A stretch of 64,000 nucleotides of DNA from Phorcus lineatus (taxonomy: Eukaryota; Mollusca; Gastropoda; Trochida; Trochidae), in the NCBI GenBank assembly GCA_921293015.1, contig OV121086.1:44595402-44659401 (forward strand), read 5' to 3'. This document shows positions 49,825 through 61,856 of the stretch, piece by piece. Position 1 is the stretch's first letter; each line of letters starts with the position of its first letter. The notes under the pieces are model-generated. The model had not been told where the DNA came from. It worked only from the letters and a program-made list of their open reading frames with translations, and did not search any database. Both the position numbers and the translations under genes were made by a program.

Positions 49825-52800
49825 TCAAGAAGGAATCAACTTCTGGTCAGCAGAATCATCAAGTTCCTGGTATGTGTGGTTTGAAGCCCCCAACTCATCA
49901 CGGTCGGTGTACAGGTTGTTTCGGCGACTGGTGCTTTCTGGACGGATTGTGTTTGAGTTCACATAACTACCAGCTTCTTCCATAGGTTTTGGCACTTCAT
50001 AGACAACATTGCTGTCATTCGACTGGGAGGTGTTACCATGACGATAACGGTTGTATCCCCTGTTTGGCTCTATCACTTGAATATGCTTCAGGTCATCGAT
50101 GCTCAGATCTATCAAATCATCTCTCTGTGGACTTGCATCATATTTGACCTTTGTCTTCATGTTTCTGGAAAGGAGGATTCGCTTTTTTATTAATATTTCT
50201 CGGATGTAACATTCCCAAATAGGCAATTCAAAGATATGTTTATAAATAAGATCAATTATATTGCCCACTAGTGGGGAATGATGTTCATATGTGCACTAAC
50301 AGATATCGTTAGAGACTGTGAACTTTTTGTTAGATCGATTAATTGTTTTTTAACCATCAAGGAAAGACGTGTCCGGTTTTCGATCAGAATCTGAGGTAAA
50401 CACCTTTTTATTGCTCTTTAATCCTTGTACGCAGCTCAGTCATGGCAGAAATATTGCCATTTCGGCGGAAAACATTTTAACTCACACACTTTAACCCTTT
50501 CATTCTACAGTTCTAAAGTAGGCTCGAAGATGCATTTTATTTCGGGTCTCTTTTGGGTGAAGGCGGAAAGAATACTATTTGATTTGATAAAAATCAGGAT
50601 GTACTGAGACAAAAACAGAAGCTACATTAAAGGTCCTACCTCATCCAGACGCTGATTTGAAATTTTTGAATTTTTAAAAATTTGTTTAATACCATCTAGA
50701 ACTATTAATATATTCGAAGTTTGTACAGTTCAACTCTTAAGATATTTTCTTCCAAGATTGTAAGGTACAACGTCACGTGACACAATATAGCGTCCTACCT
50801 CCTCCTCATCTTTCTTCTTCTCCAGACCATAAAGATGGCGGCTGCTGCAAGGCAGACAACTAGGATTAGAACGCAGACGACAATCAGGAGAATCTCGTTC
50901 CAACTGAAAGAGCCATCTCCAAAAACCTGAAATTAGGCGATGAAAAGAAAAACTTATTGAGATTACATTGATGGACATAAAATGGGGTTGATGTAACTTT
51001 ATATCCAGGAGGTTGTTAAAACCATTTCATTTGTATTTCACACAACTGTACTGCATCAATCGGTCATTTTCATGTATTATATCCTACGGATGTAATATAT
51101 TTTGACATATTCAATGACTATTTTAGTGTTATAATGTGACATGTTTATTACGATTTCAGTGTCTCATTGGTCATTTTAGACCGACTACTTTGACATGCGT
51201 TTGACGTTTAATAAAGTGGCATTCTTATTATAAATCTCAATAAACTTTTATAAACTTTAATAAATTACGAATAAGTTATTCCAACTCGAAAGCATCCACA
51301 TTTGCAAATGAAAAATATTCAAGGAAACCGTCTCACCACAATTTCCCTCCAAGCCTAAACGTTATCTGATTAATGTAAACGAATCATTTGATGCGCCGAA
51401 AATTAAGAAAAAATATATTAAGATGCAAGGATGAAAGCAATCTGGACCTTAATCACTTAATGTTGTACATTATTAAAGAGCAAAACTTACGTCGATGTGG
51501 TCATACAGGGGCAAAGGGAGGTAACTGTTTATCTCGCCTGTTGTGTGATTGGTGAACATGCTGTCGATTTCGTCGTATTTCACTGGTCCATTATCACGTG
51601 ACATGTAAAATGTCACGACAGTCACCTTTAACCTTTGAATACAAAATACACCTTTAGATGTAACATTTGGTGGCATCTATATCCTATGGGTTTATCAAAG
51701 GAAAAGAGATTGCCCATAACAACTTTCACAGAATAAAATATGTAAAAGACCTTAGAGGAATCAATTGTTATAACCAAGCTCAACGTTTTCTCAAATTTCA
51801 TTCTCCAAAAGACAAATTTCATTCTCTAAATCAAATTGTTTTCAAATCATTTTTAGTCAATGTATGTTGCCTTCAGATCATTTTCGGGTAGACCATTAAA
51901 GGGTTTTGAAACCAATGGCTTGTTCAAAACAAGAGTCATCAAGAGATGACTTATCCCCCGGCCTCACATCAAGCTGAACAATAAGTTTTACCAAAATATG
52001 GTTAAAACCAAAATAATTTTGTAGGCATGAATGTTGTAAATACTTTATGAATATATGCGATGATAAGACTGTAATGACTAAAAGCTAATACAGATGATGT
52101 ATAAAGCTAGCCCTTTATAATGTCTCGCATGAAATGGTGCATTTTCATACAAAGAATGCTCCATATTACAAGTTAATGTATCTCTGGAAACTTCTAAGTT
52201 GCTTTTCCGTGGAAAACGGTAAAAGTAAACAACCTAGAAAACTGAAGCAATAAAAGATAAGTCAAAATATGGGGCTTCTTCAAATGCAAAGTTTTGATTA
52301 GCTAGCCTAACCGTTGTCATTTCTGCTGCTGATTTGTTTAATTCGTTTCAACGGAAACAACCAAAGTTGAAAACTCCAGAAGACACAAAAACATGATGAT
52401 TATTCCACATACCAATTTCCCTTAACATTGGCCTTTTTCAATTCTGCCCTGGAAACGATTGCGGACGGCCAGGGAATGGAAGTAATATTTCCTAATTAGT
52501 GTTACTGAATTCTGCAGTATTCAACTCAGTTTGCACTCACGCCCAAAACATACCCCTTGAAATGTTAATGTAGATTTTTGAGCAACATTCCTCAGAGCCT
52601 CCTTCGAAACATCAATCTCATTGAAATCAAACCGCAACAAATCGCTCGTACCTCGCTGCGTTTTTCGAAACGTAGAGAGGTACGAGCGATTATTTTTGGT
52701 CTTATTTCAATAAGATTGTTGAAACATTAAATAATTTTTTTAGAAACGATGTTAACTTGAAAGTTGAATATAAGTCTAAAGATTCTGTAAAGTAAGCTGT

Positions 52801-55800
52801 TAGTAGCAAGGTCACATTAGCAAGGTGTGACCTTGCCTTTCTGCAAGTCGATCATTGTTCCGTTTTGATATTCTTAAACAAATTACATTAAATAACGCAC
52901 CCAGGTTTGATCTGTAAAATGTTGTCAAGACTTTTGATGTAAACCTTTCCTAGGTCACGTGACAGTCTCTTAAGTCCGACATCAAGCTGCTTCCGGTTTG
53001 TGTCGTCAATAACACCATTAAGTGTAATCATGTACGTGTCTGTGGATTAGAAAGATATTGTTATAACAAATGATATTAACATTATTATGAAGATGATGAT
53101 GATGATTACTTGATGTTATTCATCAGAAAAATTGAACAATAGGTTCTGCATATCATCAGCCTTTGTATCGCTTATGTTCAAGACTGAGAAACACACACAT
53201 TTGTTCTCCAAATACATCACCAGAATAACAAGTGTCAATGCATAGGACAAAATTGGAAAAAAATCAATGAATATAACAAGATTAAAAACAGATTCCTTTT
53301 AAAGTGGCTGTCAGTGAGTAATTATATTTTGATTAAATTACACGCTTTTTTATCTGTGCTCCATTACATCTTTTGGAAGTTCTCTCTGTAAGCACTTACT
53401 AGATTTACAAACCAAAACATGCTCTAAATCTACAAAAACATCATTTTTCGCCAATATCCTACCGCCATCTTCTGGCTCCCCCTTTTGATGTCCATTAATC
53501 CTAAATTAACATCAACCAAACCCCTTGAAATATGTGAAAAGATTACGGACGTCGGACAACGGGCCACGCCGTAAGCTCATCTGACCGTATAGGTCTGTTG
53601 AGCTGAGAATTAAGTAAGGGGTGATGGAATGTTTAACATGTTTTGATTTTTAGACACTGAAGCAATGAATTAATATAACATTGATAATGATTGAAAAAAT
53701 TCTCTATTTTTTCCCAGTATATTTGAGACATTTGACTTCACTAATTATCATTTGAATTACCCCAAGTTATCTTATAGTGAGGTGTCAAATTCATCTTGTT
53801 TGGAAAATCAGGACGCTTTATACATTTACTTATGTATTGTTCTATTGAAATACACCTATACCAATATTGCTGTTCCAGTTTCAGGTTTCCTTTGATAGAG
53901 TTAGAGCAAGCGATTCTCAGATAAACGTATTTAATCCACTGGGTAATTGATGAAGAATTGTTGATTTCCTCTCTTTATACAGTCATTGTTTAAGTCGAGC
54001 AATGACACAATTTCTTTTCAATCGTAATTCAAAAAGTATTTGGACAACCTCTTATACTCCCGTGAGAATGTAGCCAGCCAACACCCGCCTACCTCTTTCA
54101 ATCGATGACCTAAATTTGATAACAGGAATGCGGAATGTTTAACTCATTTAGAGTAACTCAGCATACAGAGTTTTAAGAGGAAACACGAACACGTACTGTA
54201 ACAAGTCGTCCATTTATAGCATACCCTAAAATGTTGATATAACTTCTAGTTGCAGTAGATACCACGACTGTTCGAACAATCAATCAATCAAGTTTATTTC
54301 GTAAAAGGCCTTAGGCCCACGTACAATACTTAGTAAACAAATATGTGTATTTATACAATTGTGGCAATTTACAATCACGTGTACTGGGAACGCAGTAAAA
54401 ATGCTTCCTTAATGTAATTTGAACAGTTTATGGTCGTGGAAAGATTGTTACATTTTAAAGTATTTACAAAACATTGCTGGTCAATGTGATATGGTAAAGA
54501 TTTAAAATATTTACAGCGCAGATCATTATAAATTCTGCATTCAAACAAGAAATGGAACTCGTTTTCTATAAAGTTATCATTACAAATATAGCAGAGTCTT
54601 TGGTGCCTTGGAATTCCATCAAATCTACCAATATTATTATATACTGGAAGTGAACCTGTTCGCAACATTGTTATATCAAAAAGGTTAAATATGGTTCAAT
54701 ACAAAATACATTTTTGATTTTTGAATAAACATCAAGAGAAGAACATTTATGCATTTCAGAACAATACGTAAGTAAGTCTCACATGATAGTGTCTTTACAA
54801 CTCAAATATTCACCTATAAAACAGACTTGAACAATTTTTAATTGAAAACATCTGTACACTTTTACCGAGTCGTTCCTGAAAGGTTAGGCCTAGATCTTAG
54901 ATTTTTTAAAAAGCCATGACCAATATCTGAAAAGTTTCTCTTTCTTTGGTCTTAACTTTTTAAAGTCACTTTAATTGAATGTTGATATATTTGATATCAG
55001 AAGATATCATTCAAAATCATTCCTTAATAGTTTTCCGTAATAGTATAATGTCTGATCATAAAACGTTCACGAGGCATCTTGAAGAGTGAGGTCATAGCAT
55101 CATTAGGTCATCAGTATAGTTACGTCAAGTGATTGTTATGTCATCAAAACTGTGACGTTATAACATCCCAGATAGCACACCAGCATCGGCCCGACATCGG
55201 CCTGATGCTGTTAACATCATCGGCCCACAACCGGCTAACTTCGGGCCGACGAAGTTTTGCTCATCGGTTATTCATCGGCCCGACGTCGGAGAATGATATC
55301 GGCTGAGAATCGGTCCAGCATCGGCCCATCATGGATTTACCAATTCATTGCTTTCTTGTAATTTGTATTTATTCTCAGTTGTTGAGCTCGGGCATAGTAC
55401 AGTTAATTACTAATCATTAGTGAACTGTCAGCTCTTTGAACAAAATTGATAATTTAATGTCGATTGAAATAACGATGTGCTAACAATATATTGTCCTCAG
55501 TGTTTCTTCTCAGTGATCTCTCAAAAGCATATCATGAAAGGTATTTACACAAGTAAAATCTTGCAAGAAAATATCGTCTAGAAACGATTTAACTGATATT
55601 TGTGTCTCATCTAATTGAAATAGCCTATTTGTAACCTCAAGCCCATTCTTCATTATTTATCAAATAGTATTAATTATTTACAAACGTTTATCATATTCTG
55701 CTGGTTTGACATGTTGGACCTTTATCAATCTAAATGTGCACAGGTAACAACTTGAACGTACGACCAGTTACACATTTCTCTATCATGAAGGGAATGTCAA

Positions 55801-58800
55801 ACTTTAGAAGACAATCACACGTTTATTCGACAATGTTTAATTTCAATTTCGATTATTTTGGCATAGCGACTTATTTGAAGCAAGTAAACGAAGTTTCAGT
55901 ACAGGTACGGTTCCCAAATTCGGGTTTAAAATTAGTTGTCAAGGCTTTGGAGGCTTTGCAAATCTTACCTCCGAGAAACTCTATAGCCTTCTTGATGCTA
56001 CAGTTCAGACCCGCCCAGTGATGAAGACATGTACACGTGTACCCAGGCCAGTCGTTTGTAACATCACAAGAAGCATTATTCAGACAGGGGTTTGACCCAC
56101 AGGGGTTTACAGTCTCCTCACACCGCACCCCTACCCAGTGTAGGGGGCACTGGCACGTGACCTCTCCGTTGTCCTGACTACATGTGCCCCCGTTCCTGCA
56201 GATGTTCGAGCGACAGTGATCGTACACGTGCTCGCAATGAATGCCTGAAATAAAACAGAGATTCATAAGTGTTCCAGAATTATGGATTAAATCTATAAGA
56301 ATCATGCAACCATTTTTAAAAAAATGATTGGTGGCCTGTGTAGCCTACCCAAATTACAATTTGAAAAGTCGGAATTCATAATACTTGCGACAAATATTTG
56401 AATTGGAACTTAAAAACAGTGCGTGATATTTAATTTATATTTCGACTTGGACTGTTTTGAAAAATGAAATTCCTTTTTTATTTACGTATGATACTTATAA
56501 ATTTTTTTACAACAATCTTTACTATGCTCATTGCATGGTATGTCCATGATAACCACATAGGTTGTCCTTAAACTGCTGTCCTTTATCAACCTTATCAGGC
56601 CTTAGCTAAATCATTTCTAAATTCTATTTTAAATGGAAGCATGATATTGACTTACAATACTAAGGAAGGATTGAAATGGTTTAATCTAACCTCTGACTCC
56701 AGGAAGGCAGTTGCAGTTGAAAGTTCCAATATGATTGACACAGGTTCCATGGTTCTGACAGGTGTTTTGTGTACTACATTCGTCTATATCCGTGTCACAG
56801 TGCTCGCCCGTCCAGCCTGTAGGAAGATATACAGAAATACATTTTTTTTGTTAACATGGCAAATCAGAACTACATGATAATAACTCTGTCATTTCCTTAC
56901 ACCCATGATTGTCTCCAGTTTTGATTTTTGCCGATAGCATAAAAAACACATGAAAGTTTATTTTCAATATTCTGGTAAGCATTTAAAACATGATACTAAC
57001 CTTCATCACATACTTTACTTCCCTGTTCCTCATCACACGTGTAATGACCATTGACGTAGTTACGACAGAACGTGTTACAGTCAGATCCGTAGTAGTCCAC
57101 TGCACAGTAGGCTCTGAGTCTAATCTCTACTCTGAAGAAAACAAATATATTGTTAGACAATGAAAATGTTGTTATACCTAAGTTCAATGTGGGAAAAACT
57201 TCAAATTTTCTTCAATTTCTTGGAAATCCCTTGGAAATTGATACATGTGCAATTCTGCATTGTAATAACTGTAATAACTCAACTTTCCGTTGACTGTATG
57301 ATAGTGACAGGAAACAGAAAACCAATTTCGACGTTTCTTCATATATATTGTTTTTTAAAATAAATCTTGCATCTTGCAAAGGTCATTGGCCATTTCATGT
57401 ATGTTCAGTAGCCATGTTCTTAAAAGTTTTTTCAGATCTTCTATACAATTGGTGAGGTAATCCCCTTAAATTATCTATTTCTAAGTAAATATGACCTGTT
57501 GATGTTCACCCAAAAATTAAAAGCGAATATATTTTGAAACTTACTGATATCGCGAATTGGCAATCAATGTTCTGTACACATATTTAGATTGCTTCTCTAA
57601 TCCGTTGGGTGTTGGTAGGACATTTTCAATGTTGATGTGTGCTGTGCCAATATGATCGTCATTGAAAAAATCATGATCGTAAGCTAATAACCGAATACCA
57701 AAGGACGCCTGAAAATGGATAATTATTCATTTAAACGTGGCATTGTCACTCCATTTGATTTTTTGGAATTGGGTATAAATGCACTTAGAGGAATTCAATG
57801 TATATTGATTAGCACAATGTAAAGCCACACGTTAGGATATGTATGGAAATTTACTGAAATATGGCAATTGAAAAAATATATAAAAGATAATGACATCAGA
57901 TATTCGAGCACAATGCAATGCCAAGGAATTTTAGTAATTTGGAATAATGAAAAGAGATTCATCCATTAAAACATAATTGGTCTCTCGCCAATCAAGATAA
58001 GGTAACGTTATCCTGGTTAAATTCTTTTTGAAGTCATTCGAACATGTAACATAAACTACTGCTTACCTGAGAGTATGTCAGCGAAAAATCCCTTTTAATT
58101 CTTTCATTTGAAAAGTAGAAATTATTTTTGTCATCAACTCTTCCCGTCCTAGTGTATGGCATCGTACAGCGATTACTGGAATGTAATAATAATTACGAAA
58201 CAGTTTTCAAAGAAGTACATGTGTTCTGTTATCTGACCAATCATCTGCATTTCTGAATTAACGGAGCAGTAGGATGAAGGAGGTCCCTATTATCGTGGAT
58301 CCTATCATTACACATGTGTATTAGTACAATCTATACATGGTTTATTTTTTAAATATCTACCAAGAAGGCCAAAGGGTCCAAATTCTCTCCGGACAATGGA
58401 ACTCTACCAAACGCTTTTGCTATTCAAATAAATATTTAGACTGAGTACCAATACACAAGAGTTCACGTTAGGCTCAGCCCAGGTTTCTGTTCAGGCTCTG
58501 TCTGTTCTACAGATTAGAAATCGACTGCATGTCGAAGTCCATGAACATAGCTAGTTGATTACGTTCAGCATTACATAATACAGGGTTAGCGGTCATAAAA
58601 AACATTGCCATTCTAAACTTGCACACTTTTTGGGAGGCGGGACAATGAAATATCTCACCCTTAAAATGATATTCTCAAAATTTGTGATTCCAACATTGGT
58701 GGTCAAAGAAAACTACACGACAGAATATATTAGGTTAGGGGTATGAATACCAAATCCAAAACATTTAACCTCCGTGTCACAAAGATGCTTTTCTAAAAAT

Positions 58801-59682
58801 CGGAGCAGCTTATGCCAATTGGGTTTAGATGTAATGATTCTTCTATACATCTAGAGAATTACTGCTTAAGGTAATGTTCAGCTGACCTTTGACGAATTTT
58901 TAACCGACCGGTAAAAGGAGGGCAGAAAGTTAGCTTTCAACCAATCAAAGACGAGTTTCTTTTGCATCTTGGTAAATGTCACACGCGGACGTTTACCCTA
59001 CGTTTGACTACATCTATCCTGTAAACTTATTTAGTGATTTGTCTCCTAATTTGTTATTTACTTTTCCACAAATGAAGGAAAATAGATAACACTCATATTC
59101 CTCAGCACAGTAATTCAGCACTTCGTCGTGGCATGCTCCTCATCAACAGTCAAATCACGATTTGGGGCAATCTGTCCCACTCATCTTGCAGCACCACGTC
59201 CAAATTTAGCAGTGTTGTCGGTTGGCGTTGACGTCGACGAACACGTCTCCCGATCATGTCCCAGATATGTTCTATAGGGGAACGGTCAGGACACATGGCT
59301 GACCAAGGCATATGGACAATATGGTTACGCTTGAGGTAGTCATTCACGACACGAGCGCGGCGGGCACGGGCATCATCATCTTGAAAGGTGAAACCTCGAC
59401 CTTCATGCTGAGCAAAGGGCAGAACTATCGGTGCCAGGATATTGTGCATCATTTTTCTCATTACCTAACAAACGTTTAGTTATCAGCTATATTCAGCTCA
59501 TATCCCACCAACATGTTGCATTAGAAATATCGCACGATATATGCCACTCACCTGTTGTATTCAGTAATACAAAAGTAGAAGTAGGCGTCACATCTGCCAC
59601 AGGCGGGAGCTTCACAACAATAGCGGCCGAGACGACTGAATTTGATCAGCTCAATCTCAAGGGTCCCAGCACTTTCTACATT
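49825..59682 (-). CDS. Short DSL-family Notch ligand (Delta/Jagged-like), signal exon missing
   Basis: Exons: 59682-59552, 58175-58067, 57708-57545, 57131-57001, 56816-56691, 56244-55969, 53039-52901, 51632-51491, 50926-50799, 50164-49825; phases agree and give 561 codons. Residues 1-80: MNNL domain (LEIELIKF, RYCCEAPACGRC, FYFCITEY). 81-135: C2-like part. 135-178: DSL domain (YCAVDYYGSDC, FCRNYVNGHYTCDE). 178-220: calcium-type EGF (DIDEC). 220-312: two more EGFs. 312-406: juxtamembrane region. About 415-440: membrane segment (ILLIVVCVLILVVCLAAAA). 449-561: tail with Lys residues and VVYEV, GSYVN, HTYQEL. Family knowledge: DSL ligands bind Notch on neighbouring cells through MNNL and DSL, and tail ubiquitination drives signalling. 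Three EGFs is few compared with Delta (about 8-9) or Jagged (about 16). The start codon exon lies further upstream and was not identified. Confidence 0.88.
52612..52718. repeat. Hairpin element (about 107 bp inverted repeat)
   Basis: The inner arms AATCGCTCGTACCTC and GAGGTACGAGCGATT are perfect. The outer arms caatctcattgaaat and atttcaataagattg match with few changes. It sits in the intron after the juxtamembrane exon of the Notch-ligand gene. Confidence 0.8.
54285..54720 (-). mobile_element. LINE 3' end (C-terminal reading frame and tail)
   Basis: The minus-strand frame at 54668-54375 reads RTGSLPVYNNIGRFDGIPRH, then CYICNDNFIENEFHFLFEC, the Cys-rich C-terminal block of a common invertebrate LINE. 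It is followed by a non-coding tail ending in (TTGA)n repeats near 54285. It is truncated at its 5' side and lies in a Notch-ligand intron. Confidence 0.85.
55167..55336. repeat. CATCGGCCCGAC motif cluster with CCCAGATAGCA end
   Basis: CCCAGATAGCACACCAGC is followed by about ten copies of ATCGGCCC/ATCGGCCT and palindromic CGGCCCGACGTCGG over 170 bp. GC content is far above the surroundings. The end resembles CCCAGCAGGCA of the element at 34563. No inverse end was found, so it is probably a partial element. Confidence 0.6.
59106..59461 (-). mobile_element. Tc1-type transposase C-terminal fragment
   Basis: The minus strand reads FQDDDARARRARVVNDYL, MPWSAMCPDRSPIEHIWDMIGRRV and WDRLPQIVI, then a TGA, then LLMRSMPRR. 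These are the second Asp and the Glu blocks of Tc1-type transposases. The 5' two thirds are absent. It lies in the intron between the first two MNNL exons of the Notch-ligand gene. Confidence 0.88.
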
Positions 59683-59849
59683 CTGTAAAATGGTTCTTAA
59701 ATAACAACTAAACAGGAAAATCAATTACAAAAAGTAAACATATTTGGTAACATTCTAAAATTAGTTACGACAAGAAAGGTCATTCTGTCCAATACACAGT
59801 TTGTGATAAATAATAAAAACCTGACCTAACCTCTATTCTATTTATAGAA

Positions 59850-61000
59850 TTTCCTGGTTCTGATTGCAGATTTTACTTGTAAAATGTGAACCGTTGAAAA
59901 CAGGTGGCTGCAATTTGTCTGCAATTTTGTTTTCAATATTTCTTAACGATATTGAAGATGCACTAGCTGCAGATTCATGTTGCGGTTTACAACTTAGACC
60001 TGAAGATTTTCACAACCGCTTAGAATCGTTTATCACACTTTTCGCATTGTTATATGCCGATGATACGGTTCTTGTATCCGCAGACTCCAATGACTTGCAA
60101 AGTATGTTAGATTTTTTCAGTAATTATTGCATTAAATGGAAGCTTAAAATTAATACCTCAAAATCCAAAATTCTCGTTTTCGGTGGATCAAAGAAAGAAT
60201 ACAAAAGAAGCTTTAATATTGGAGACAATACCCTTGGAAATGTTGATTATTACACTTATCTAGGTGTGACATTACAAAACAATAGTAAATTTACTAAAAC
60301 CAAACGGTTACTGGTTGAAAAGGCAACAAAAGCTATGTTTTTTTATATTTAGCCAAGGTAGAAAATCTAACCTTTCCATTAACTTTCACTTAAAAATGTT
60401 TGATTGTATGGTTACATTCTTTTATATGAATGTGAAATCTGGGGTTTTGAAAACACTTCATCTTTTGAAAATGTCCATCTTCGTTTTCTCAAATATTTAA
60501 CATCGCTGCGGAAATGTACACCAAACTATATGGTCTAAGGTAATTCGGTAGATTCCCACTTATAAATGTTATCAAAACCAGAATTGTGTGTTTTTTGGGC
60601 TAGACTTATAACTGGAAAATCGTCAAAATTGTGCTCCTTGATTTATAAATTGATATTCAACGATTTCATCTTCGGCAAATATGTGCATAAATGGAAAAAT
60701 TACCTTCATAAAATTTTCGACGAACTTGGATTGAGTTTTTTTATTTTCAAAAATTCAAAAGTGTCTTCTGGCTAAAATCAGTTGTAAAAAGTAGATTGAA
60801 AGATACCTTTCAGCAAACATGGATTTCAACAATTGTAACCTTTTCAAAAGCAACTACTTATACTTAAACTTATACTACTTACATCTCTCAACTTTGAGCA
60901 ATATTTAAATTCCCTACTTTACATAATTCTTTTGTAATTCAGAACTTCTAACCATTTTCTCCCTATCGAGACAGGTAGATGGCGACAAATCCCTGTAATT
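59850..61000 (+). mobile_element. LINE reverse transcriptase relic with C-terminal part
   Basis: The plus strand reads LLYADDTVLVSADSNDLQSM (the YADD catalytic motif), INTSKSKILVFG and YTYLGVTLQ. In shifted frames it continues FDCMV..., TPNYMV and PELCVFWARLITGKSSKL, the usual order after the catalytic centre. At least two frameshifts are present, and the first half of the polymerase is missing. Confidence 0.88.
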
Positions 61001-61344
61001 TTATAGGAAATGTACACTTATTTATTTTTATGTCCGACATTGGAATTTGAAAGGGAAAAATATAAATTCACAAATTTTATTATACCAGACCAAATGTATT
61101 GAAAATGAACATCCTTTTTAATACAAATAAGCTAGGAACTTCAAGAAAACTCTCAATGTTTTGTAAAATTATTATGTCTTTATTAAAAATATAATGTCCA
61201 TAAGTTCGAAATACACCTCTATCCAATCAACTCAATGTATATAATATTTGTATTGTATTGTATGTTGTATATATGTATATATGTTCTTGTACCTCTTATG
61301 CTGCTGTTTGCAGCCTGGGTGTAAATAAAGTTCAGTTCAGACTA

Positions 61345-61440
61345 CTACATGTAGCTTTGATTGCATCTAATCAGGCTTCTCTTTTTCTAGCCGAAGAAAT
61401 GCTCGTGTTAAGACAGAAGCTATGTAAGGATCTTATTACT
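61345..61440 (+). mobile_element. Partial copy of the 20283-20729 MITE
   Basis: The segment from ttgattgcatctaatcag to gtgttaagacagaagctatg matches 20628-20690 (ttgattgcatccaatcag to gtattaagacagaggttgta) with substitutions. The terminal repeat is partly decayed and the left half is absent. Confidence 0.55.
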
Positions 61441-61697
61441 CAAGCTGTCTTAGAATGGATAAAGGCTTTTAGCAATTCATCATGTGTTAAACTTACAAAA
61501 AGAAATTCAAGGCATTTCGTTTTGAGATTTTGAGCTTGAATTGAATAATAATACGGGTCAGACCATTTTAATGAAGTTGATCTAAAACATTCGCATTTCG
61601 TTAACGACATCTAGAATCATGCAGTATCTCCTCTCTGTGCAGAAAGATAACAAAACTATCTAGATAAGGTTTCGCTAATGTGGCAAGAGGAATTATA

Positions 61698-61856
61698 AGT
61701 TCATTAAACAGATTAAATACATTGTCTGCCTCGAAAACACGAGGATTTATATATATGTAAGTTCATTAAACAGATTAAATACATTGTCCGCCTTGAAAAC
61801 ACGAGGATTTCTATGTTCATTAAACAGATTAAATACATTGTCTGCCTCGAAAACAA
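61698..61856 (+). repeat. Three tandem copies of a 54-62 bp unit
   Basis: The unit gttcattaaacagattaaatacattgt followed by c(t/c)gcctcgaaaacacgaggattt occurs at 61699, 61761 and 61815. The third copy is truncated. Confidence 0.92.
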
